Source: Vibrio sp. ED004 (lineage in GTDB: Bacteria; Pseudomonadota; Gammaproteobacteria; Enterobacterales; Vibrionaceae). Taken from it: a DNA stretch of 64,000 nt. Both the position numbers and the translations under genes were made by a program. This document shows positions 40,051-54,800 of this stretch, piece after piece. How positions within the stretch are numbered: the stretch's first letter is position 1; every line of letters starts with the position of its first letter. Location: NCBI RefSeq assembly GCF_023206395.1, contig NZ_CP066149.1:2294001-2358000 (forward strand). The letters run 5' to 3'. The notes beneath the pieces were generated by a model. That model searched no databases and was not told the DNA's origin. It saw only the letters and a list, made by a program, of their open reading frames with translations.

Positions 40051-40079
40051 TTAAAAAAGGCCCCTTACGGAGCCTTTAA
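40051..40079 (-). terminator. Terminator of the TRIC-family gene, abutted by the insertion sequence
   Basis: Read on the minus strand, AAAGGCTCC and GGGGCCTTT form a stem around the sequence GTAA, followed by TTTT and then the IS terminal repeat. The IS entered at the end of the T-tract, so the terminator is kept. Confidence 0.7.
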
Positions 40080-40098
40080 TCAATTGTGTAGCGCTAGC

Positions 40099-40716
40099 TT
40101 ATTTGATGGCGAACGTCGGCAGTGATAAGTGCCAGCGAATAGCCCCAAGCCTGATCAGCAGCGTTGAGAATACACCGGCTAAAAATGCCGTTTCTGAGTC
40201 GTGACCCATGCTGATTGCCATGGTGTGGAAAGCGCCACCAATAATACAAGCGGTCGCGTAGACCTCACTTCTTAGGATCATCGGCACTTCACGGGCAAGC
40301 ACGTCACGAATAATACCGCCACCACAACCGGTGATGACACCCATGATAATGGCCACCAATGCAGAGTCTTGGTAAATCAGCGCTTTTTCTACACCAATAC
40401 CCACGAATACCGCTAGGCCTATTGCATCACATACTGGCAGTATCCACCACGCCAGACGCTTGGGACGTCTTACAATGATCATGGTTAGCAAGCAGGTAAT
40501 GATGATTACCCAAAGGTAGGTGGTGTCAGTGATCCAAAACACTGGAGTTGCACCCAATGCCATGTCACGAATAGTACCGCCGCCAATCGCGGTTACACTG
40601 CCTAGAACGGCTACGCCAAAGGGGTCCATCTTAAGACGGCCTGCGACAAAAACGCCAGAAATAGCAAAGATGGCAGTGCCAAATAAATCGATAATATAAA
40701 GCAGCATGGAGTCCAT
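40099..40716 (-). CDS. TRIC cation channel family protein (YicG/UPF0126)
   Basis: The 205-residue membrane protein has seven hydrophobic helices arranged as an internal repeat. Both halves carry the glycine-rich motif of the family: GGGTIRDMALG near 46-56 and GCGGGIIRDVLARE near 130-143. Bacterial TRIC homologues form trimeric cation channels; E. coli YicG is related. The physiological role is unknown. The gene follows btuF by 74 bases on the same strand, so read-through is possible. Confidence 0.88.
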   Translation of the reverse strand: MDSMLLYIIDLFGTAIFAISGVFVAGRLKMDPFGVAVLGSVTAIGGGTIRDMALGATPVFWITDTTYLWVIIITCLLTMIIVRRPKRLAWWILPVCDAIGLAVFVGIGVEKALIYQDSALVAIIMGVITGCGGGIIRDVLAREVPMILRSEVYATACIIGGAFHTMAISMGHDSETAFLAGVFSTLLIRLGAIRWHLSLPTFAIK

Positions 40717-40790
40717 GATACTGGTGCTCTTATAGTTAAAATTGTAGGGACAGGTCGGTGGCGAATTGTACGAAAAAACGCAGCAAAAAG

Positions 40791-41651
40791 TTAGTGATTT
40801 TGCCTAGCTCTATCGAAGAAATCGCACACTTGTTGGATCGCTTGCAAAGTTCTGGTTGTCGGGCGATTAATCCAATCTGAATTGAGTGACCAAATCTGAT
40901 TTTGAGCGACAGCAGGGATCTCTTCTTCCCAAGTTTGCCACATTGTTCCGTTCTCGATTGCGTGCTGAGACGTGAAGATCACTTCCGGTTTCTTAAGCAC
41001 AACCTGTTCAATACCAACTTGCGGATAAGGGGAGGCGCTGTCTTCAAAAATATTGTGACCACCACAAAATTCAAACACCTCACTTGGCCAGTGTCCTTGT
41101 GCCACGGTAATGATCGGTTTTTCGCTAAGCTGATAGAAGTAGTTTACCGGTTCGGCGTCCTTATATTTTAGCCTTAACGCGTTGAGCTGTTCTTTGTATT
41201 GTTTGGCATTATTTTCACCGATACTCGGGTCGCTGGCGTATTGGCTGAGTTGTTCAATATTGGTCGCGATGCTGTCTAGGCTTTTGGTTTTTGAGTAGTA
41301 AATATTGAAACCAAACTGCTCTAATTTCGCGAGTTCTCTAGGCGGGTTGCCTGCAGGCCACGCAAGAATCAGATCTGGCTGCAGTGCGATGATTTTCTCA
41401 ACCTTGATGCCTTGATAGTTTGCTACCTTCTCAAGCTTATCAGCCTCTGGTGGGTAATCACTTCGTTCACTTACCGCGATAAGGTTGTCACCCAAGCCAG
41501 CGCTGTACGCTAGCTCGGTTGCGTGAGGTGCTAGGCTGATAACACGTTCGGCTGTTGCTACTTCTGTAGCAAGTGAAGTGGGTGCCCATAAACTGAAGCT
41601 GAGAGTGAACGCGAGGGCTGAGCATCGTGTAACAAGTTGAGAGGGTTTCAC
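40791..41651 (-). CDS. btuF: Vitamin B12 ABC transporter substrate-binding protein BtuF
   Basis: BtuF captures cobalamin in the periplasm for BtuCD. The 286-residue protein has a Sec signal (about 1-28, ending SLA) and the helical-backbone type III binding protein fold, with AERVISLAPHATELAYSAG at the start of the mature part and PDLILAW near 92-98. btuC and btuD are not in this window. It lies one base after the CobD-like gene, in an operon with mtnN. Confidence 0.9.
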   Translation of the reverse strand: MKPSQLVTRCSALAFTLSFSLWAPTSLATEVATAERVISLAPHATELAYSAGLGDNLIAVSERSDYPPEADKLEKVANYQGIKVEKIIALQPDLILAWPAGNPPRELAKLEQFGFNIYYSKTKSLDSIATNIEQLSQYASDPSIGENNAKQYKEQLNALRLKYKDAEPVNYFYQLSEKPIITVAQGHWPSEVFEFCGGHNIFEDSASPYPQVGIEQVVLKKPEVIFTSQHAIENGTMWQTWEEEIPAVAQNQIWSLNSDWINRPTTRTLQAIQQVCDFFDRARQNH

Positions 41652-41652
41652 T

Positions 41653-42606
41653 TTAAATCCCTTGGTGAATAATGAGTAAGGCTAGGCTCTGTAAGAATAT
41701 CCAGACAGCGATGCGACCAAAAAGTAGCTTTTGAACCTGAGATAAATGCAGCGCTGATGGGGCGATTCTGCCGCCTAATTTTGCACGAATGGCTTTGGTG
41801 TTGTCATAAATGGCAGGGCCACCTAGTGATAACTCTAACTTGTTACCTACGGCGGTAATTAACCATGCAGGGCCTGGTAGAGGCCAAGAGCGACTTTGAA
41901 CGAGCATCATCTTAAATGTGTGAGACGCTTTATCACCACAGACGATCATCAAGGCAAACAAGCGCATTGGTATAAATTCTAGGATAGCGACGATCTTGAT
42001 TGGCGTTGAGCCAAAAGGAGAGAACTGTTTACGGCTTGGTGACCAAGCTCGAGCCAACTCGACAATCAGGCGATACATTAATGCGGCGATACCACCACCG
42101 ATGGCGTACCAGAACAGCACACAAACCACGTTACGAGCGTAACCCATGATGATAGTTTCTGTAGCGGCTTTGCCTAGGCCTAGTGATGAAAGTGATTCGG
42201 TCTGGCGATTGACAATTGGAGCCAGTAACTGACGAGCGGCGGCTTTATCTTCTCGACCAAGTGCTTTGATCAACTGATTAGCCAGCTTTTCATTATTACG
42301 CCAATCAATTGCGAGTAATAGCAGTGCTAACTCAAACAGCTGAGATTGCCAAACCAAAGGTTGCAAGGCCAACAGAATAACCAGAGTCGGTAATACCATT
42401 AACCCCCAGGCTAATGTGCCCGAGATTAAGCTTTGGGAATAGTTGTGGTTGTTATTAACCTTGCTTGCTAAAAGTTCAGCAAACTTATGCCATAAGGTCG
42501 TGGGGTGCGCGGCATGAGGGATAGGTAAGATTAAATGAAAAAGCAGTGCTCCCCACATTACAAGGAGCACGCCATTTGCAAATACCTGATCAAACAGTGT
42601 TTGCAT
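41653..42606 (-). CDS. CobD/CbiB family cobalamin biosynthesis protein
   Basis: CbiB/CobD proteins amidate adenosylcobyric acid to adenosylcobinamide. The 317-residue protein has several membrane helices and family segments such as LALLLLAIDWRNNEKLANQL and PGPAWLITAVGNKLELSLGGPA. The canonical LPHPVR-type N-terminal motif is altered (LPIPHAAHPTT), so the activity is less certain. It is between mtnN (10-base gap) and btuF (one base), a B12-salvage context. Confidence 0.8.
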   Translation of the reverse strand: MQTLFDQVFANGVLLVMWGALLFHLILPIPHAAHPTTLWHKFAELLASKVNNNHNYSQSLISGTLAWGLMVLPTLVILLALQPLVWQSQLFELALLLLAIDWRNNEKLANQLIKALGREDKAAARQLLAPIVNRQTESLSSLGLGKAATETIIMGYARNVVCVLFWYAIGGGIAALMYRLIVELARAWSPSRKQFSPFGSTPIKIVAILEFIPMRLFALMIVCGDKASHTFKMMLVQSRSWPLPGPAWLITAVGNKLELSLGGPAIYDNTKAIRAKLGGRIAPSALHLSQVQKLLFGRIAVWIFLQSLALLIIHQGI

Positions 42607-42616
42607 GTCTAGTCGC

Positions 42617-43312
42617 TTACTTTAGTAGGGCAACCATTTTGATAACCATTTCAGAAGAGCTTTGTGCTGCTAGCGGCAGGAACTCTTCGAAGCTCATTGG
42701 TGATTCTTTGTCTGCAACGTCAGAGATTGCACGAACAACCACGAATGGAACTTGGAATTGGTGACAAGCTTGAGCAATCGCAGAAGCTTCCATCTCTACA
42801 GCAACCACTGATGGGAAGTGCTTACGGATGAACTCTTGGCGTTCAGCGGTACAAACAAATGCATCGCCAGTACAGATAAGGCCGCGAACAGCGTGCTTAT
42901 CTTCCATTTGAGATAGCGCTTGTTCAGCAACTTGCATCAGTTTGTCGTCAGCTTTGAATGCTGCAGGTTGACCTGCCATTTGACCGATTTCGTAACCGAA
43001 AGCCGTAACGTCTGCATCGTGGTGACGAACTTCAGTCGAGATAACAACATCGCCAAGGTTCAGTGTTGAATCAAAACCGCCAGCAGAGCCAGTGTTTAGA
43101 ACGACATCTGGTTGGTATTCGCTTAGTAGGATTGAAGTACCAACTGCTGCTGCTACTTTACCAATGCCTGATTGAAGCAAAACAACGTCAACACCATTTA
43201 GCTGACCAGAGAAAAAGGTACAACCGCCTTTATTAACTTCAGTAATGTCTGAAATTGCTGCTTTTAGGATCGCAACTTCTTGCTCCATTGCGCCAATGAT
43301 GCCGATTTTCAT
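42617..43312 (-). CDS. mtnN: 5'-methylthioadenosine/S-adenosylhomocysteine nucleosidase
   Basis: MtnN (Pfs) cleaves MTA and SAH and feeds the activated methyl cycle and autoinducer-2 synthesis through LuxS. The 231-residue protein starts [13 protein letters not shown] and has NTGSAGGFD and [12 protein letters not shown] segments (nucleoside-binding Met/Glu), with the catalytic Asp in AISDVAD. I chose ATG 43312; the longer frame adds 28 residues absent from the family. Confidence 0.96.
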   Translation of the reverse strand: MKIGIIGAMEQEVAILKAAISDITEVNKGGCTFFSGQLNGVDVVLLQSGIGKVAAAVGTSILLSEYQPDVVLNTGSAGGFDSTLNLGDVVISTEVRHHDADVTAFGYEIGQMAGQPAAFKADDKLMQVAEQALSQMEDKHAVRGLICTGDAFVCTAERQEFIRKHFPSVVAVEMEASAIAQACHQFQVPFVVVRAISDVADKESPMSFEEFLPLAAQSSSEMVIKMVALLK

Positions 43313-43438
43313 GTGTAGTCTCTTAATAAAAATATTTAAACAGTAGAGCGAAATTGTAGCATGGAAGAGAAGTGTCGAGCGACAGCCCTGAGGCACTTCT
43401 CATCCGAATAGCAGCGATTTATCTGCGTATTCTTTTAT

Positions 43439-43867
43439 CTATTTGATTAGGCCTTCGCTTTTTAGGCTTGCGCGAAGTTGTTCAGCACGTTTACGGTTCA
43501 CACCAAAATCAGAATGGCCAGTACGAGACTCAGAACGCACGATCAGTTTGTCATTGGTGATTTTAAGCTCTAAGTCATCGACAAAGCGCATGATGCGAGA
43601 GGTACATTCAACACGCAGGTAATCTTCTGTTTTGCTCGCGGTTTTCGATCCCGGTAAGGTGAGTGCAACCTGCTCAATCGCATCTAGGTTTGCTGAATCT
43701 GATAACTCAAACGCGGCCAATGCATGCTGCTCACGGTCATCTTGAGTGGATACGCAGTTTGGTTTGTCTCCACAAGGTGATGAAGTTCTGTCTTTCATGT
43801 CCGTAATTCCTTGGCTGCATGCGGTTAACGTTAAAAGTGATAGCGAGAGGAGAGCGGCTTTTTTCAT
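43439..43867 (-). CDS. DUF1499 family lipoprotein
   Basis: The 142-residue protein has a lipoprotein signal with lipobox LTAC (Cys about 17) and the DUF1499 domain. Visible family marks are CGDKPNCVST (two cysteines), the central DYLRVECTSRIMRFVDDLE and the closing GHSDFGVNRKRAEQLR. Function is unknown. It is transcribed alone, 126 bases upstream of mtnN, and could reach mtnN by read-through. Confidence 0.85.
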   Translation of the reverse strand: MKKAALLSLSLLTLTACSQGITDMKDRTSSPCGDKPNCVSTQDDREQHALAAFELSDSANLDAIEQVALTLPGSKTASKTEDYLRVECTSRIMRFVDDLELKITNDKLIVRSESRTGHSDFGVNRKRAEQLRASLKSEGLIK

Positions 43868-43962
43868 AGTGTTTCCTATGGCTTGTTTTCAATTCTAATT
43901 GTAGTTATCGGTATTGGTTTGTTTGCTATTTTTGTTGTGCTTGTGATAGACGTATCTAATTC

Positions 43963-43993
43963 AAAAAAGGATCCATAATTGGATCCTTTTTTT
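43963..43993. terminator. Bidirectional terminator after the first gltD
   Basis: AAAAAAGGATCC pairs with GGATCCTTTTTT around ATAATT, a 12-bp perfect stem with T-tracts on either strand. On the minus strand it ends gltB-gltD and separates them from the DUF1499 gene. Confidence 0.93.
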
Positions 43994-44032
43994 ATAGTAA
44001 CGGCTTGAGTAATAAAGGAAACCTTATACTCA

Positions 44033-49925
<5,893 letters not shown>

Positions 49926-50353
49926 TGCAATTCTCCCTTTTGCTTCTCTGTCATCCAGACAGTAAATGACTAACTATTCATGTACTTGTTGTTTTTTATA
50001 AACTGATAGTTTGCTTTAGCCAGTTAAAACGTTATTGGTTGTGTTAACAAAACCGATTGATTTTATTTTCATCAGCTTTACAACGTATAGCTAATTGTGT
50101 TTAAGGTCAAGTTCATGGTTAATTATCATGCATAAACGCGATTAGCCACTTAATAATCTAAAATAGTCGATGGATATCAATGAGATACGCAAGGTGAATG
50201 TTAATGGCATTTAACATATACAACAGGGTGTTTTTGAAAACGCCGAAGGCCAGATAGAAAAAAGGCTAGCATCGAGTGCTAGCCAAATATAAAAGTTAGG
50301 AAGGGTGTTGCTTTTCCTCTAGGCTAACGTCATTGACGCTAGCCCGAGAAATA
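49926..50353. other. Leader region between the two glutamate synthase operons
   Basis: This AT-rich region holds the promoter region of gltB (minus strand) and the terminator of the second gltD (50258-50284). No ORF is supported. No clear regulator site could be assigned, although E. coli gltBD is controlled by Lrp and ArgR, among others. Confidence 0.5.
50257..50284 (-). terminator. Intrinsic terminator of the second gltBD operon
   Basis: On the minus strand GGCTAGCA pairs perfectly with TGCTAGCC around CTCGA, followed by TTTTTT. Transcription of the second operon is therefore stopped before the first gltB, and the two operons are separate units. Confidence 0.92.
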
Positions 50354-51823
50354 TTATGCGGAAAGCATGAGTGAATCAGCTTTCGCTTCTAAGTTTGAGT
50401 TACCCATTAAGAAGTCATCAATAGCAATTGCACATTCACGACCTTCATTAATACAACGTACTACTAGAGACTGGCCAGTACGCATATCACCAGCAGCGAA
50501 AACGCCTTTCTGGTTAGTCGCGTAACCTTCAGATGCGACGTTACCGCGCTCGTCCAGTTTAATGTCTAGTTGAGCTAGCACACCTGTTGGCTCTGGGTGT
50601 AAGAAACCCATCGCTAAGAATGCCATATCACAAGGGATAACACGTTCTGTGTTCGCCACTTCATCAAAGCTTGGGCGCTCACCAGGTTTCGCATCTTGCC
50701 AAACGATGTCAGCAATACGTAGACCCGTCACTTGACCTTGCTCGTTACCGATGAACTCTTTAGTCAAGATGTTCCAGTGACGCTCACAACCTTCTTCGTG
50801 AGAAGTTGTTGTTTTCATGATCATTGGGTATTGAGGCCAAGGCATATTTGCAGGGCGTTTCTCTGGTGGGATCGGCATGATCTCTACCTGAGTAATGCTT
50901 GCTGCTTTATGACGGTTTGATGTACCTACACAGTCAGAACCAGTATCACCACCACCGATAACCACAATGTGCTTATCTTGAGCGTGAATCTCTTCTGTTT
51001 TCAGATCTAGGTCGTTGGCACGACGGTTGTTTTGGCCAAGGAATTCCATCGCAAAATGAACGCCTTTTAGCTCACGACCTGGAATTGGTAGGTCACGAGG
51101 AACCGTAGAACCACCTGTTAGCAGGACTACATCAAACTCTTGGCGTAGTTGCTGAGCGTTAACATCAACACCGATGTGCTGGTTCACTTTAAACTCAACG
51201 CCCGCTTCAGCCATTAGATTGATCTTACGATCGATCACGTCCATACCCAGTTTGAAATCTGGGATACCGAAACGCAGTAGGCCGCCAACTTTCTCGTCAC
51301 GTTCAAATACAGTTACTGAGTGACCAGCACTGTTTAGTTGCTCAGCAGCGGCTAGGCCAGCAGGACCCGAACCGATAACAGCTACTGTTTTGCCTGTACG
51401 AGAACGAGGTGTTTTAGGTTTTGCGTACCCTTCACGGTACGCAGTTTCTACAATGGTTTTCTCGATATTACAGATGGTGATTGGGTCTTGGTTAATACCT
51501 AGTACACAAGCACTCTCACAAGGTGAAGGGCACACACGACCTGTAAATTCAGGGAAGTTATTGGTTGAGCTCAGGATGTTCCAAGCCTCTTCCCAGCTGT
51601 CACGGTAAACCGCGTCATTGAATTCTGGGATGATGTTACCAATTGGACAACCGCTGTGACAGAAAGGTACGCCACAGTCCATACAACGAGATGCTTGAGT
51701 ATTGATCTTGTCACCAAACTCTTCGTTAAGTACGAACTCTTTGTTGTCTTCGATACGAACTGACGGGTCGAGCTTCTTTGGAAGCTCACGACCGTGTTCT
51801 AAAAATCCAGTAGGCTTACCCAT
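50354..51823 (-). CDS. Glutamate synthase small subunit, second type
   Basis: This is a second GltD, 489 residues, of another subfamily than the E. coli-like one downstream. It starts MGKPTGFLEHGRELP, has cluster cysteines in CMDCGVPFCHSGCPIGN and CPSPCESACV, FAD loop [15 protein letters not shown] and NADPH loop VIGGGDTGSDC. The start of this subfamily resembles the C-terminal part of plant and Gram-positive enzymes. It overlaps its gltB partner by one base. Confidence 0.94.
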   Translation of the reverse strand: MGKPTGFLEHGRELPKKLDPSVRIEDNKEFVLNEEFGDKINTQASRCMDCGVPFCHSGCPIGNIIPEFNDAVYRDSWEEAWNILSSTNNFPEFTGRVCPSPCESACVLGINQDPITICNIEKTIVETAYREGYAKPKTPRSRTGKTVAVIGSGPAGLAAAEQLNSAGHSVTVFERDEKVGGLLRFGIPDFKLGMDVIDRKINLMAEAGVEFKVNQHIGVDVNAQQLRQEFDVVLLTGGSTVPRDLPIPGRELKGVHFAMEFLGQNNRRANDLDLKTEEIHAQDKHIVVIGGGDTGSDCVGTSNRHKAASITQVEIMPIPPEKRPANMPWPQYPMIMKTTTSHEEGCERHWNILTKEFIGNEQGQVTGLRIADIVWQDAKPGERPSFDEVANTERVIPCDMAFLAMGFLHPEPTGVLAQLDIKLDERGNVASEGYATNQKGVFAAGDMRTGQSLVVRCINEGRECAIAIDDFLMGNSNLEAKADSLMLSA

Positions 51824-54800
51824 TATACTGCCTCCACTTCTTCCGTTTGTGCTTGTTGTGCTTCAGCTTTACGCTTCTCAAGAACTGCTTTGTAGTCGCG
51901 TGGCATTACTTTAATTAGTGATGCAACACTTGCTTCAAAGTTGTCTAGGAAAGACTGAGCAACTTCACTTCCTGTGAATTCAACGTGCTTGGTTAGCATA
52001 TCTAGTAGAAGATCTTTATCTTCTTGTTCAATTGGATCTAGGTCTACAAGTTCAGAGTTAAGCTTGGTTTCGAAGTCGCCCGCTTTATCCCAAACATAAG
52101 CGACACCGCCACTCATACCCGCAGCAAAGTTACGACCTGTTGAACCAAGGATAATAGCAACACCGCCAGTCATGTATTCACAACCGTGGTCACCAACTCC
52201 CTCAACAACAACCTTCGCACCTGAGTTACGAACACAGAAGCGTTCGCCAGCCATACCGCGAATGAAAGATTCACCTGAGGTCGCACCGTAGAAACATACG
52301 TTACCAACCACGATGTTATCTTCAGCAACGATAGAAGATTTCGCATCTGGGTACAGTACCAAAGTACCGCCAGACAGACCTTTACCCCAGTAATCGTTCG
52401 CGTCGCCTTCTACTTCAAACTTAACGCCTTTCGCAAGGAACGCACCGAAAGATTGACCAGCACTACCGTGGAACTTAACGTTCATTGGTTGTGGTAAACC
52501 TTGGTCTTTGTAAACCTTCGATATTTCGTTCGACAGCATGGTACCCGCAGAGCGGTCCGTGTTGATGATAGGGAAGGTCGCATTTACGGCTTCGCCTTTC
52601 TCAAGTGCAGGAATTGCAGCTTGAATCAACTTACGGTCTAGAACATCTTCTAGGTTGTGGTTTTGTTGTGTCTGGTTGTAGATACCATCTTCTTCACGAG
52701 CCTGCTCAATGTGCAGTACAGGTGTTAGATCTAGGTTCTTGTACTTCCAGTGGCCGATGTCGTCACGAACTTTAAGTTTGTGCGATTGACCCACCATCTC
52801 ATCGATAGAGCGGAAGCCAAGTTCAGCCATTACTTCACGTAGGCCTTCAGCCATGTATTGGAAGAAAGTCACTACGTCTTCTACGCGGCCGTCGAAACGC
52901 TCACGCAGAGTTTTGTTCTGTGTTGCGATACCAACAGGACATGTATTCTTGTGACACTTACGCATCATGATACAGCCTTCAACAACCAATGCTGCTGTTG
53001 CTACGCCCCATTCCTCAGCACCAAGTAGTGTTGCTACTGCAAGGTCACGTGGTGTTTTCATCTGACCATCAGACTGAACAACGATACGGTTACGTAGGCC
53101 GTTTTTCAGTAGTGTTTGGTGCGTTTCCGCTAGACCCAGCTCCCAAGGCAGACCAGTGTGACGGATAGAAGACATCGGAGATGCACCCGTACCACCATCA
53201 AAACCTGCGATAAGTACTACGTCAGCTTTCGCTTTTGCTACACCTGATGCAATTGTACCTACGCCAGCCTCTGATACTAGCTTCACGTTTACACGGCCGT
53301 TACGGTTGGCGTTTTTCAGATCGTAGATTAGCTGAGCCAAATCTTCGATTGAGTAGATATCGTGGTGTGGCGGTGGCGAGATAAGACCTACGCCCGGAGT
53401 CGAGTGACGCGTTGCGCCGATCCAGTCATCAACCTTATCACCAGGTAGTTGACCACCTTCACCAGGCTTCGCACCTTGAGCCATCTTGATTTGCAGCTCA
53501 TCAGCGTTAGATAGGTAGTAAGACGTTACACCAAAGCGACCAGAAGCCACCTGTTTGATTGCTGAACGTTCCCAGTCGCCGTTTTCTTTACGTTCGAAAC
53601 GTGCTGGGTCTTCACCACCTTCACCTGAGTTTGATTTCGCGCCAATGCGGTTCATTGCAACAGCCAGTGTTGAGTGAGCCTCATGCGAGATTGAACCAAA
53701 GCTCATTGCGCCAGTAGCGAAACGCTTAAGGATGTTCTCAATTGGTTCTACTTCTGCTAGAGGAATAGAGCCTGCAGGGTTCTTGATGAAATCAAGTTGG
53801 CTACGTAGCGTTGCTGCGTTGTCGCCTTGGTCATCGACTGCTTTTGCGTACTTCTTGAACTGACCGTAATCTTTGTTACGCGTCGACTCTTGAAGTAGAG
53901 AAATCGTTTCTGGGTTGAATAAGTGTTTCTCACCACGTTGTTTCCACTGGTAAACACCACCAACATCAAGGATTTGAGCTGGGATTTCACGAGCTGGGTA
54001 ACCAACACGGTGACGAACAAGCACTTCACGTGCGATATCGTCGATCGTTAGACCTTGGATACGAGAAACAGTACCAGTGAAGTATTTTTCAACCACTGAT
54101 TTGCTTACACCAAGTGCTTCAAAAATTTGTGCACCGTGGTAAGACTGCAGCGTAGAGATCCCCATTTTAGAGAAGATCTTCAGTAGACCGCCGTTAACAC
54201 CTTTACGGTAGTTATCGAAGAACTCGCGTGGGTGTACGTTTGGATCTAGCTTTTTAGTACGTTGCAGTTCAACAATCGTTTCAATCACTAGGTATGGGTT
54301 AACTGCGTTCGCACCGTAACCGATAAGCGTTGCAAAGTGGTGTGTTTCACGAGCATCACCCGTCTCAACAACGATGTCACACTTAGCACGTAGGCCTTTA
54401 CGGATTAGGTGGTGGTGAACCGCGCCGACTGCCAGCATTGCTGGGATAGCGGCGTGGTTAGAGTTAACCGCACGGTCAGTCAGTAGGATGATAGAGTAGC
54501 CATCAATTACTGCGTCTTCTGCGTATTGGCAGATACGCTTAAGTGCGCGCTCTAACTTACCTTGGTCGCCATTTGCTTGGAATACGATATCCAGCGTCTT
54601 CGCTTGAAGGTGCTCGTTATCGATTGCACGTAGCTTTTCTAGCTCAGAGTTAGACAGTACTGGAGACTCAAGCTCTACTTTTTGACAGTGCTCAGGTGTT
54701 TCAGCAAGTAAGTTCTGATCTTTACCTAGGTAAGTGTTCAGAGACATAACCATGCGCTCACGAATCGGGTCGATAGGCGGGTTAGTTACTTGAGCAAACA

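Noticed and set aside
43313..43396. N-terminal extension of MtnN
   Set aside because: The family begins [13 protein letters not shown]; the extension would be an unsupported 28 residues.
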